Shown: positions 33,071 through 43,736 of the stretch, one piece after another
How positions within the stretch are numbered: position 1 is the first letter of the stretch
How the letters are laid out: the number at the start of each line of letters is the position of its first letter
Source: Ostrinia nubilalis
Taxonomy: Eukaryota > Arthropoda > Insecta > Lepidoptera > Crambidae
Direction of reading: 5' to 3'
Assembly: GCF_963855985.1 (NCBI RefSeq)
Contig: NC_087105.1
Coordinates: 8,496,501 to 8,560,500, forward strand
Length of the DNA stretch: 64,000 nucleotides
Notes under the pieces: generated by a model
Seen by the model: the letters and a program-made list of their open reading frames with translations, nothing else
Databases searched by the model: none
What the model was told of the DNA's origin: nothing
Translations under genes and position numbers: made by a program

Positions 33071-36000
33071 ATGGCAGTTGAGGGCGTGGCGGGGAACTGC
33101 AGCAACGAGGTCAACATGTACATACAGGATAGTTCTGGAGACGAGCAGCCCTACATAACACACCTCAACGAAAACTTCTTCCATACCAAATTTAAAATAG
33201 ATCCCAACGAATTATATACGTTCCATGACTCTGATGTCATAGCTAGCGAAATAACAGTGAGCCATACAGAGGATGCTTTTATTTTTCCTGAAAATGTTGA
33301 TGTTAAGAATAAAATGTTAGACAGCCCCAGTAAAGAAATTGATCTCATAGAATCACTTACGAATGGGGAGATTAAAGAAGAAATCAAAACTGAGGTTCCT
33401 AACGGGCATTATCCACCTATTTCAAAATCGTCATCTCCTATTTTTAAAGATACCAAAGCTCAGAAAAGTAAAAGTCAGGTTTCAAAAGAGATGAGAACAA
33501 ATTCTCTGAATGAAGTTCGTCGCTCCAGTGTTCATAGTCCGAAGGGGCGAAGTAGTGCTTCATCTCCTGTGGCGGGCAACAAAAGCAGTATTAGTAGCGC
33601 TAGTTCCAATCAAGGGAAGACCGCTGCTGTGGCTAGGTCTGTGTCGGAAACTTTCTTGGATGTGTTTAAGAGAGAACAAGGGCTTGTTGAAGGTATACCA
33701 GCTACTATCATAAAAACTGAGCCCTTATCAGGCCCTCCCCCTCCTCCTGTTAAAATACCAGCACCAACACCGAAAAAAACTCAAGGAGGTAAGTGTGATT
33801 AGAATAAAAATTTTAGCTAAGATTCTAATAGAAATGATAGGTTCTTGCCTTGGTTTAGAAAGACTTATATTTTCTTTACTAAATAATAAATGTAGAAGTA
33901 GTTTGATATTGATTGAATTGTGTAGAAGGTACTTCAGGATTAGGATTAACCTTCAAAAGAAGGTTAATCATGAAAGGTGAAGCATAGGGCAAAACAGTGC
34001 CTCAGGCTATGGTCTCATAAACGCTATACGCGGCCTACGACGTAAACGTCAAAGGTTCCTATCGACGCCATACGCCAACTTCAATGTCTGAAAGAGACCA
34101 CAACAGTACATTTCTACAGGATGTTAGGTAAATGGGTATATGAGCCGACACTAGCCCATGTTAACATGGGTATATAAATGGTATGGTGAAGTCAGAAAAT
34201 TGATATCTTCATTTTAATTATTTTAATTTTCATACAAATCGGATTTCATAAAATTTATTTTATATGAAAATTTAAAAAATTAAAATGATGATATCTAATT
34301 TCTGACTTCACCATACCATTTATGGTTAGTATCGGCTCATATATCCATTTACCTAACACCCTGTATAGTAAGCATTGGCGCATTCAAATCTAATCTATGT
34401 GACACATAATAGAGTTGAAACATTTCAGGTAAAGCCACGCCTCAGTCTAAATCGCGTCGCGGCCGCGGCCCGGCGGTCCACGAAGCCCTACAACGGATAC
34501 AAGCGCAGACGCGCGTTATACCGCTGCCGAATAGATCGTGGCACGCGCCAGGAGAGGAACTGTTCAACTGTGGACCACTCACGAATAAACCTAACGCCTT
34601 CAGGCAGTTTGAGAGTAGCAGCAGTGATGATGATAATATGCCTGAGTATGGTACGTGATTTATTAATATTTTCTAGATGTTTTCGATTCGATCGAGAATT
34701 CTGATTAAAATAGAGCCTATTTGCATTTCTACATTGGGAAACAGTTATATTTTATAAAATAGTAATACGAAAAGTTAAATAGTTGGTATGATGAAGCTTT
34801 GTATCTCATATTCTATTGCCAAAAACAAATTATGTATTTAATTCGCTGTACTGGCTTGGCATGATAAATTATTGATATTAAACTATACAAATATGTAGTA
34901 TACACTGCACTTTCATCAGGGAAAAAAATATATGAAAATGTTAATCTTATCAATGAATGAACGACTCATGTATTTTCAATGAGTATTTCATCACCTCAAG
35001 TCATAGTTCTTGTTTACATTATTACAATGCGAGTATATTTTTAAGTTCATCTTAATTAATTAATGTACGATTTGGTAGTCAACTGTACTTGATATCCATA
35101 ATAATTTTTGTGCGTATTTTTTTTAAAGAAAAACGTTCACTTTACATGTACACTGTTATCAAGTATTCACATAACATTACAGAGGGTGGCTTTGGATCGG
35201 CATGCGTTGAGGAAAGCGCGACGGAGTCAAGAGGGGCCAGGCTAGCGCTCCGGCGGGCCGCGCTGCGGAGACACGTAGCGAGGGCCGACGGGGAACTAGA
35301 GTTCGCTGGCAGCTTCAGGGAGCACCGGTCACTGGCTACGCTGGTTAAAGTGAGTTTGGACTGTAGATGTATAAACTTTAGAGGATTAGCATGTGTTTAG
35401 GAGAGCGCGACGGAGTCAAGAGGGGCCAGGCTAGCGCTCCGGCGGGCGGCGCTGCGGAGACATGTAGCGAGGGCCGACGGGGAGCTAGAGTTCGCTGGCA
35501 GCTTCAGGGAGCACCGGTCATTGGCTACGCTGGTTAAGGTGTGTGTGGACTGTAGTATAAACAGTTTTAGAGGCTTCGGATCAGCATGCGTTGATAGTGC
35601 GACGGAGTCAAGAGGGGCCAGGCTAGCGCTCCGGCGGGCGGCGCTGCGGAGGCACGTAGCGAGGACCGACGGGGAGCTAGAGTTCGCTGGCAGCTTCAGG
35701 GAGCACCGGTCACTAGCTACGCTGGTTAAAGTGAGTTTGGACTGTAGATGTATAAACTTTAGAGGATTAGCATGTGTTTAGGAGAGCGCGACGGAGTCAA
35801 GAGGGGCCAGGCTAGCGCTCCGGCGGGCGGCGCTGCGGAGACACGTAGCGAGGGCCGACGGGGAGCTAGAGTTCGCTGGCAGCTTCAGGGAGCACCGGTC
35901 ACTAGCTACGCTGGTTAAGGTGCGTGTGGGCTGTAGATGTATAAACAGTTTTAGAAGATCAGCATGTGTTTCGGAGTCAAGAGTGGCCAGGCTAGCGCTC

Positions 36001-39000
36001 CGGCGGGCGGCGCTTCGGAGACACGTAGCGAGCCCGACGGGGAGCTAGAGTTCGCTGGCAGCTTCAGGGAGCACCGGTCACTAGCTACGCTGGTTAAGGT
36101 GAGTTTGGACTGTAATATAAACAGTTTAGAGGTTCAGCATGTGTTTAGGAGTCAAGAGGGGCCAGGCTAGCGCTCCGGCGGGTGGCGCTGCGGAGACATG
36201 TAGCGAGGGCCGACGGGGAGCTAGAGTTCGCTGGCAGCTTCAGGGAGCACCGGTCACTAGCTACGTTGGTCAAGGTGAGTTTGGACTGTAATATAAACAG
36301 TTTAGAGGTTCAGCATGTGTTTAGGAGTCAAGAGGGGCCAGGCTAGCGCTCCGGCGGGCCGCGCTGCGGAGGCACGTAGCGAGGGCCGACGGGGAGCTAG
36401 AGTTCGCTGGCAGCTTCAGGGAGCACCGGTCACTAGCTACGCTGGTTAAAGTGAGTTTGGACTGTAGATGTATAAACTTTAGAGGATTAGCATGTGTTTA
36501 GGAGAGCGCGACGGAGTCAAGAGGGGCCAGGCTAGCGCTCCGGCGGGCGGCGCTGCGGAGACACGTAGCGAGGGCCGACGGGGAGCTAGAGTTCGCTGGC
36601 AGCTTCAGGGAGCACCGGTCACTAGCTACGCTGGTTAAGGTAGGTGTTGTCGTATGTATAAACAGTTTTATGGTGCGTCTACATTGGGCGAACGGGCTCG
36701 CGCGGCACGCTGGTCATCCTGCTCACCCTGCTCTTGAGTGAGCAGGATGTCGAGTTTGCCGCGAGAGCCCGTTCGCCCAGTGTGGACGCACCATTAGAAA
36801 TTAGATGATGTTGCGTTGATGGTTAACTTGGGTTGATAAAATATAAGTCTTCCGGCGTAAACATTTACCGAGCTATTGCACTAACTGCTCGTAAGAAGGA
36901 AAATAATGTATTTTTCACATTTGCAGAATCAACTCAGCAAAAAAGGAGCGTCATCGAGTCTTCCAACCCCAACAGTGAACCATTTGTTAGCAATACGAGG
37001 CATGCCTTCGTTGTTGACGTCACAGGAACGGAGGCAACTGAGGTAATTGGAGTAATGTGTCGGTTAAAATTGTCTATAAATAATGATGGTATAAATAGTT
37101 TGATATTATCACGAAGAATCTTTGCCGGTATAGACTCGTGAGACTCATGCATGAGCAAGTTGGATTATTCCACTTAGTTCACCTGGGTGATATCACATGG
37201 GTGAAATGAGCACAATAAAAAACCCGAGCGAGTCGACAATGAGTTGTTTTAATTGAAATTTGTTTTATCTCTTTCACAGGTTAAGTGGTTGGTCGGGAGG
37301 CGAAAGCGCTTCAATGGAGCACATAACGGGAGGCACTTGCGCTGAAGAACGATGCACGCAGTCGCCAATACCTTGCGGCCGGTTTTGTCTGTCCCACGTG
37401 ACGATGGCGCCAGAACAGCGGCTTTACGCGCCATGCGCGGCTGTGTTCGCGGGTGGCACGCGCTGCAAACAGCCGCTGCTTCCGCTGCAGGATCAGACGC
37501 CGCTGTGCACGGAGCACGCGTGGAAGAGAGTGAGTCTTGTTTTGTTGCGGTTAGGGTCGCTTTCGTTTATAGCACGTGACGCTAGGGTCAAAACAGCAGC
37601 TTTACGCGCCATGCGCGGCTGTGTTCGCGGGTGGCACGCGCTGCAAGCAGCCGCTGCTTCCGCTGCAGGATCAGACGCCGCTGTGCTTGGAGCACGCGTG
37701 GAAGAGAGTAAGTCTTATTATGTTACAGTTAGGGTTGCTTTTGTTTATTGCACGTGACGCTAGCGCTAAAGAAGCGGATTTACGCCTCATGCGCTGTTGT
37801 GTTCGAGCCGCTGCTTGCGCTGCAGGATTAGAGGCCGCTGTGCTCAGAACACGCGTGGAAGAGAGTGAGTTTTATCATGTTACGGTTAGGGTTGCCTTCG
37901 CGTGCTGTTTATGGGCGGGATGCGCTGCAAGCAGCTGCTATTCCCGCTGCAAGCAGCTGCTATTCCCGCTGCAGGATAAGATCAGAGTGAGTCTTATGCC
38001 CGTTTTCACCATCATTCCCTAATTTTTAAGTGACCCCTATGACAACAAAATTCATATTATGTCTTACCATAGGGATCACTTAAAAATTAGGGAATGATGG
38101 TGAAAACAGGCATTATTGTTTTAAGTGTAGGGTCGGTTTTGTTTTTTTTTAGCGACGATAGAGCAGCTGTTTTCAGTCACAAGCGGCTATGTATGATGCA
38201 ATATGTAAATCTTTAGCAAAGTAACTTGTTTCAGGATAACTATGACAAGCTGGCCCGCGACTGTAGGCCCAAGAAGGCGGTGCGCAAGCGCATCTGGGCG
38301 GCGCCTGTGAGGCCCCCGCGGCGGCCCAAGCGGCGCAGGCGGCCGCCGCCCGCGAGGCCCCGCCCCCCGCCGGTCGCGATGCCCCTCAGCCCACACACAG
38401 CGGTAGCCCCACAGACGCCCAGCGCTGAACAATCGCTCTCAGGTAAATGTTAAAGTCCGGTCGCCAACCACGTAGAATTTCCTCCAAGAATGGGTAGCTT
38501 GGGGTCATTAGACGAAATTCTACGTGCTCGGCGACCGGACTTTAGAATAGTCATGATTTCATGCGCTAAGATTAATACCAGTGCTAGCGATATCAGCATC
38601 TCCAATTTTTGCCATTAAAACGCCTGTCCGCTCATCTGAAAGAGCTCACTACGCTGATTCTCGATCAATATAAGACTTGCTAAACATTGAAGTTACCGCT
38701 GATATCGCTAGCACGGCCATATGGTTGACTCGTCACCTGGGCGGCGCCCGCGAGGCCCCGCCCCCCGCCGCCCGCGATGCCTCTCAGCCCACACACGGCG
38801 GTAGCGCCGCAACCGCGTATAAGAGAATAGTCGGCTGGCACTCACGGACAATTAAAATACACTCCACAACATAGACCTAGCAGCAAATAAACTTAGTAGA
38901 GCGTGTGGTGAACACTAATCCATGAAACATATCTTTTGGAGTCGTCATATCTATCCATCATTGGAAGACAGACTCTTTTTCACGTTAGTACATAGTTAGA

Positions 39001-42000
39001 CTTGAAAAAAGTTTTGATTGAAAACGAATAGCAGGAAATGGGAAAGCATAGATTAGATCTCAAGGCAACAATGTTTTCTATAGCATTATACAGGGTGTTA
39101 GGTAAATGGATATATGAGCCGACACTAGCCCATGTTAACATGGGCATATAAATGGTATGGTGAAGTCAGAAATTTGATATTATCATTTTTTTTTTTCATA
39201 CAAAATAAATTGTATAAAATCCGATTTGTATGAAAATTAAAACAATGAAAATGAAGGTATCAATTTTCTGACTTCACCGTACCATTTATATGGCCATGTT
39301 AACATGGGCTAGTGTCGGCTCATATACCCATTTACCTAACACCCTGTAGAAGGTTTATTTAATTCTTGTTTCAGAAATCAACGTGTGTTCAAACTCATCC
39401 ACCTACGACAGTTCGGAAGACACGGCCATGGGCGCGCTCAGCGAAAACGAATACATCACTGTCGCGAGCAATTCCCATGAACTCGGTGCGTATTGCTTTT
39501 GATGGTTAAGTGCGGGTTCGAATCCCGACAGTGACAAATATTATCCCCCGTATTACAAAAAGTTAGACTGGTTGAACCCTGGTTTAAATTGACATTTAGT
39601 TTGGAAATGACATTTTAAACCAGTTTTCGTCCCGGGTCTAACTTTTTTGAAATAAGGAGGTATGGTTTAGTGGCTTAATTCAGTCAGTGCCTGAAGTATG
39701 AGAGCGGCACGGGAAGGGTGACATTGACATATTATTATTATGAAAGAAAGAAAAGTATTAAAATTTATTCGATGTAAGTACAAAATAAAATAACAAATAG
39801 ATTTATTAAAACCAAACAGTAAGGTACATGCACCAAAATGGCATCTGCTCAGTATAAGCCGTGACGGCAGAGAGCGCGTCACGACCACTGGTATTCTGCG
39901 GATGCCAGTTGAGCAAAAGGGCGCAGCCCGCCCAAGAACAATCGGTTTACAAATAAGTGATTTTAAAAACTAATACAGCTTTGACAGGTAATTTAATTAA
40001 ACAGCTTATGCGAAATTTTTGATTATTAAATAGTAGCTTGACGTGACAGGACATACATGTGAAGTCTCGTTGGCATTTGACCGTCACAAAATCACCCTCC
40101 TTTGCTGCGCCCATACCTCAGGCTGACTGAGTTAAGCACCAAATCTATAGTGTGACGTATGCAAGCACAAAGTCATGAATATCTGTTATCTAGTCGTCAC
40201 AGTACACAGTACATCAGGACTATAACATTGTTGTTGTAAAATAGCCTGTATTGCAACGAGAAAAGATGCTATTGTCTTTAGCTTTATGTGCTGTCGTCAG
40301 TAAGTGCTCTATTTAGTTGTTATTGGTGTAATTAATTAGTTTGGTGTACAAACTTTTAAAAAATATGTATTTAATTGTGCGTTGTACCAAGTTTTTATCT
40401 CTCAAAAATAATTCGACTGTCACTTTCTGTAGTGAATAAAATCACTAGTTACCAGTGTCCAAACAAAAAAGCTGTAGCATCAATAAATATGTTTTCTAGA
40501 ACTACGAGCTAATAGGAAAAGAAAGTTACATTTATTGTTATTACTTTCCACTTTCATTCGCTGCAAATCACTTTGTGTAACTGCTGTGTAATAGTTGTAT
40601 AATATTGGATACATAAATATGTTGTATAATATTGGATACATAAATATGTTGTATAATATTCGATTCTTTAGGTCTTAACGCTTATCTCACTCAGTACCTG
40701 AGGTATGGGAGCGGCACGGTAGGGGTGACATTGACACTTTATGACGTCTCACATGACAGCATATAAATCTGAAGGAGATCTGAAGTCTTGCTGACGTTAG
40801 ACGTTACAAAAACCTTCCCGTGCTGCTGAGGTGTTAACTCAGTGCTTAACCAGGCCTATTCATCTCCGCGAGTTTACATCGAAAACAAAACAAGCACGAT
40901 GGCACCCTACAGGATTACTATTCGACAAGGCCTCACATACGAGCGAGCATTGACTCACGCACGCGTATTCTTGTGTATGATGGAAAAAAATTAAGAAAAT
41001 GGTATACTAAATACTGTGCAGTATTTAACTGCCTAAATAATAATAAAAATACAGAATGTACTTTTTTAAGTTGCCTGAAGACACTGAGAGGTAAATAAGT
41101 GGTTAATATTATTCATGATAATTCATGCTTAATCATGTATTTCCTCCGCCATTTTCCGCAGTTTAGCACCTCACGTCACACATCATTTTACCGAAGTCAG
41201 CCCTATGGCTTCGGCGCAGTACCGATCACTGACGTTTGTCAACAAAATGGTGCTTGACTCTTGAGACAAGCTAAATTACACCATATTGTTAATGACATTG
41301 AGCATACTGCAGCACTGAGTCAGTAGCTGTACTGACTGAGTTACGCACTTGACATATAATATTCGTAATTCTTCCAACAGTTGAGGTGGAGCAAGTTCCG
41401 CATGATGACATCCTCGATCCTTCGGTCCTCAGCCAGATTCCTGATGAGGCTTTCACGGAGTTTTTTAATCAAGGTATGTTAACTAGAGTTGCCGCGAATA
41501 GTGGTTATAGCGAATAGTCGAATACCGATTAATCGCCATTCACTTTGGCGAATAGTCGAATAACTCGACATTACTATTCGACATAAAAACATTAAAATTA
41601 TTTCTAATTTCTTCTAAGGTTGTGAGAAAAGAAAACAATAAAGTTAAAGAAATCTGTTTCATGTTATACATACCTACATTATGTAGTAAATTTAGGGCAT
41701 GTTTTGAAGAATCATCTATTATCGTACAACCAAACTGTGGAATGGACTGTCGACTGCGGTGTTTCCGGACGGATACGACCTGCAAGCTTTCAAGAGGAGA
41801 GCGTATCTTTACCTTAAAGGCCGGCAACGCACCTGTAACGCCCCTGGGTCTGCGGGTGTCTATGGGCGACGGTAATCACTTACCATCAGGTGATCCGTCT
41901 GCTCGTTTGCCTCCTATCACATAAAAAAAAATAAAAAAAATAGAGCAACCTACTGAAGAGCACCCCAAGAATGCCACTGCTGAAGAAATCGCCCACTACA

Positions 42001-43697
42001 TCGCATTAGCAAAGGCTGACAGAAAAATAAACCCATATGAATGGTGGACTTTGAGTACCAATATGAATAGATTTCCTATATTTAAGTAAGCTTGCTAAAT
42101 GAGACTTAATCACACCAGCAAGCTCTGTTTTTTCAGAAAGACTATTTTCCGAAGCAGGTTTAATTTACGAGGAAAAACGAAAGCGACTTGCTCCCGAACG
42201 TGCAGAAAAAAAAGATTTTTTGCGCCACAATCTGCCTCTGTTGGATTTTAAATATAAATTAAAAAGCCTAACTAATTTAATTTCATGAATATGATAGGCA
42301 CAGGTACATATTACAAATAATAATTGATATTGTGTATTGTTTTATTAGGGAAAATAATAAAAATATGATTATTTTTAACTCATTAGTTTTTTTGTTCACT
42401 AAAAGTTTATTTTAGACGACTATTCGCTTAATGCCGAATAATACTAGCTATTATTCGGTATTCGACGAATATCAAAAAAATGTCGAGTAATGCCGAATAC
42501 CGAATAATAGCGAGTATTCGCGGCAACTGTAATGTTAACAATACTTTTTTTTTAAATCTCCCAGGAAAGTAGCATAGTTGAAGATATTGGAAGTTCCATT
42601 ACTTTCTTAAAACAATTAGTAAACGGGTATTGAATTCAGCGAACCTAATAGGTTTGAGGTATTACATCATTTACGTAACAATATGCGATATATGGAATAT
42701 ACGAGCGACAGCAACAGAAAAAGAAAACACTACTGCTTATTTGTTCACTATTGCTTAATTTTATTACGAATGCCGCTGTTGCTTATAGTGGCTAATAATA
42801 ACCCAATAAGAAATATAAGAATCTTCTAAGCGTTATTTTGGCTTATTGGAATCAACTAAAGTCACATCGTCGAATCAGTGTTTTACTTTAGACTGCTTAG
42901 TTTTTACTGCTTTATTCATAGACACGCGTTAAAGCTAGCTACAGAAACAGTGTTCATTCGTACATTTAGAAAACAAATTATGTTGCATGTAACAGCATTT
43001 CTATAAAGTATCATATTCTTTTCTTAAGCGGAAGGTGGTCCAGCGTTCGCGGGTTCGGAACTAGCGGCGGCGCTAGAAGCGGTGCTCGACGAACGTGTGC
43101 TCGACGAGCGAGTGCTCGACGAACGCGCGCTCGACATGACCGACTCTGTGTTCGTGCACGCGCCGCACGCCGTGGCCAAGAACAAGGTAATTTGCTACTT
43201 ATTTTTTAGGGTGTAAAGGTGCATTTAACTCAATGACGGTGGCGAACACGAACTCATGACGTGTTATTCCGAAATAAAGACAGTACTTACTTTTTAGAGT
43301 GACGTCATAGATTGGTGTATAAGAAAATAAAATCTTTATTTGTCAAAAAAAACAATACAAAGAACAAAAAGAATCAAATAAAACTACAAATATATTTGTG
43401 CCATAACGGCATAATAATATGATGATCATACAAAATCTACAAAAAACACTAACATCGATTGCCTTTTGGCGTCTGAATTTATTTTAACAGCCAAGATTGT
43501 ATTTTCAATTAGTTATCCCTTCTATTTTGTCAGTGAACGTAGTAAAAAATAAAGATATTATGATAAAAAAAAATCAAAATGACATATCAGTTTCTTTCTT
43601 GGTTAAATAATTAAGTTATTTAACGTTAAATAATCGCTTGCAGATACAAGTTCCAGCGTCTGTGGCCATGGAGATGTCGACAAGCGCGCCCTCATAA
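33071..43697 (+). CDS. INO80D: INO80 complex subunit D homolog
   Basis: Likely the insect homolog of INO80D, an accessory subunit of the INO80 chromatin-remodelling complex in the nucleus. Exons: 33071-33788, 34429-34650, 35183-35349, 36927-37042, 37280-37529, 38235-38442, 39375-39485, 41381-41473, 43029-43186 and 43644-43697; phases close to 2097 nt, 698 aa. Residues about 428-488 form a zf-C3Hc3H pair: C-x4-C, GRFCLSH, then LYAPC, GTRC, TPLCTEH, as in human FASC/GQQC/TPLCEEH. A basic proline-rich tract and the acidic stretch LSQIPDEAFTEFFNQ (human LPRLPDDLQDFDFFEG) follow in family order. The family's N-terminal zinc finger is absent: exon 1 is serine-rich and acidic. Its frame is open back to an acceptor at 33,015, so coding exons may lie further upstream. 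Exon 3 is the first unit of a tandem array and later units could also be spliced. Confidence 0.85.
34009..34100. mobile_element. MITE with TGGTCTC ends, INO80D intron 1
   Basis: TGGTCTCATAAACGCTATAC on the left and GAGACCA on the right. Related to 54,738-54,881 (GGTCTCCTATAAACGC, then GGAACG near GACGTCA), so a two-copy family in this window. Confidence 0.5.
34115..34365. mobile_element. Palindromic MITE, TACAGGRTGTTAGGTAAATG family, copy 1
   Basis: Left TACAGGATGTTAGGTAAATG and right CATTTACCTAACACCCTGTA. The arms continue through GAGCCGACACTAGCCCATGT and GGTATGGTGAAGTCAGAAA, meeting in an AT-rich loop. The second copy is at 39,089-39,348. Confidence 0.8.
35183..36639 (+). repeat. Tandem array of eight INO80D exon 3 units
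   Basis: A unit of about 175-220 bp (exon plus short intron) is repeated eight times with very high identity. Exon-like cores: 35183-35349, 35401-35538, 35573-35730, 35782-35919, about 35975-36098, 36149-36274, 36325-36450 and 36502-36639. Each encodes RGARLALRR...ELEFAGSFREHRSLATLVK. Units 2, 4 and 8 are 138 nt and units 6 and 7 are 126 nt, all bounded by TTTAG and a GT donor and all divisible by three in phase 0. They could therefore be added to the protein in any number without a frameshift. Unit 3 has an acceptor in the phase of exon 2, so it might replace unit 1. Unit 5 has lost the acceptor (TTTCG) and has a small frame-changing deletion. Confidence 0.9.
36671..36793. mobile_element. 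MITE with TTA duplication, INO80D intron 3
   Basis: Ends TGGTGCGTCTACATTGGGCG and CGCCCAGTGTGGACGCACCA, flanked by TTA on both sides (36,668-36,670 and 36,794-36,796). A 3-bp TTA duplication suggests PIF/Harbinger. The central loop holds CATCCTGCTCACCCTGCTC and its partial complement. Confidence 0.7.
37588..37995 (+). repeat. Partial tandem copies of INO80D exon 5
   Basis: After exon 5 (37280-37529) the second zinc-finger half recurs. Copy 2 (about 37588-37707) is intact: QLYAPCAAVFAGGTRC...TPLCLEHAWKR followed by a GTAAGT donor, but no clear acceptor precedes it. Copy 3 (about 37773-37863) is decayed and copy 4 (about 37905-37990) is a short remnant with the doubled block AGCAGCTGCTATTCCCGCTGC. 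Spacing drops along the series. These are probably unused duplicates in intron 5. Confidence 0.8.
37997..38112. mobile_element. Palindromic MITE in INO80D intron 5
   Basis: TGCCCGTTTTCACCATCATT on the left and AATGATGGTGAAAACAGGCA on the right, about 45-base arms joined by a short loop. Noncoding. Confidence 0.75.
38451..38544. mobile_element. Small palindromic MITE, INO80D intron 6
   Basis: TAAAGTCCGGTCGCC...CACGTAGAATTTC is mirrored by GAAATTCTACGTGCTCGGCGACCGGACTTTA. It begins 9 bases after exon 6 ends, immediately past the donor. Confidence 0.75.
38581..38714. repeat. Inverted repeat in INO80D intron 6
   Basis: GTGCTAGCGATATCAGC and GCTGATATCGCTAGCAC are exact inverted repeats about 100 bases apart. 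Possibly a MITE; no flanking duplication was found. Confidence 0.5.
38735..38822 (+). repeat. Partial duplicate of INO80D exon 6
   Basis: The proline-rich end of exon 6 recurs: GCGAGGCCCCGCCCCCCGCC, then ATGCC(T/C)CTCAGCCCACACAC and GCGGTAGC. It breaks off before the donor. This is the third exon of the gene with a local copy. Confidence 0.75.
39089..39348. mobile_element. Palindromic MITE, TACAGGGTGTTAGGTAAATG family, copy 2
   Basis: Ends TACAGGGTGTTAGGTAAATG and CATTTACCTAACACCCTGTA. Both arms hold CATGTTAACATGGGC. Inserted 27 bases upstream of exon 7, next to its acceptor. Copy 1 is in intron 1 of the same gene. Confidence 0.8.
39667..40141. mobile_element. Inverted-repeat element in INO80D intron 7
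   Basis: Left AGTGGCTTAATTCAGTCAGT...CTGAAGTATG and right CATACCTCAGGCTGACTGAGTTAAGCACC are inverted. A relative at about 40,676-40,857 shares GGTATGGGAGCGGCACGG and GGGTGACATTGACA. Confidence 0.55.
40676..40857. mobile_element. Second inverted-repeat element of the same family
   Basis: Begins CTTAACGC...CTCACTCAGTACCTGAGGTA and ends CTGAGGTGTTAACTCAGTGC. Shares its GCGGCACGG...GGGTGACATTGACA block with 39,667-40,141. A short tandem duplication (TGTTGTATAATATTGGATACA-type, about 30 bp) lies just upstream near 40,600-40,660. Confidence 0.5.
41009..41090 (+). pseudogene. THAP-domain fragment
   Basis: The frame from 41,009 reads KYCAVFNCLNNNKNTECTF, and one frame later FKLPEDTER, followed by a GTAAAT donor. 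C-x4-C and then F-x-LP is the start of a THAP zinc finger, usual in P-element-like transposases and their domesticated relatives. One T is missing from the T run, so the frame breaks inside the domain. No continuation (HxxxF, AVPT) was found nearby. It lies in INO80D intron 7. Confidence 0.45.
41484..42531. mobile_element. hAT transposon remnant beside the INO80D exon 8 donor
   Basis: Inverted ends TAGAGTTGCCGCGAATA and TATTCGCGGCAACTGTA, flanked by ATGTTAAC at 41,476-41,483 and 42,532-42,539, an exact 8-bp duplication. Subterminal GAATAGTCGAATA motifs are repeated. The interior has the hAT C-terminal dimerisation region on the plus strand (about 41,975-42,285): EEIAHYIALAKADR, then SSVFSERLFSEAGLIYEEKR and LAPERAEKKDFLRHNLPLL, broken by stops and frameshifts. 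The insertion begins 11 bases into intron 8 and the duplication includes donor bases. Confidence 0.85.
41722..41941 (+). mobile_element. 5'-truncated LINE tail nested in the hAT element
   Basis: The frame reads WNGLSTAVFPDGYDLQAFKRR and then an out-of-frame end with GTAATCACTTACCATCAGGT and GATCCGTCTGCTCGTTTGCC, followed by an A-rich tail. This is the familiar 3' end of a non-LTR retrotransposon abundant in Lepidoptera. It lies wholly within the hAT and is therefore younger. Confidence 0.7.
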
Positions 43698-43730
43698 CAT
43701 AATAACTTTACACTTGTTATGTTAAGCAAA

Positions 43731-43736
43731 AATAAA
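43731..43736 (+). promoter_or_regulatory. Possible proximal poly(A) signal of INO80D
   Basis: AATAAA 34 bases past the stop codon. It is close; other hexamers occur further on, including one at about 44,870 inside the LTR of the retroelement. Confidence 0.35.

Noticed and set aside
35183..36639. Regular direct repeats that might be a CRISPR-like array
   Set aside because: The units are 175-220 bp, coding, and belong to a split eukaryotic gene. There are no short identical repeats with unique spacers.
38187..38432. Minus-strand open frame rich in R, P and G
   Set aside because: It is the antisense of INO80D exon 6, a GC-rich proline tract that keeps all frames open.
39505..39545. B-box-like GGGTTCGAATCCCG that might be a tRNA gene
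   Set aside because: No A box at the right distance and no acceptor stem. At most a SINE scrap.
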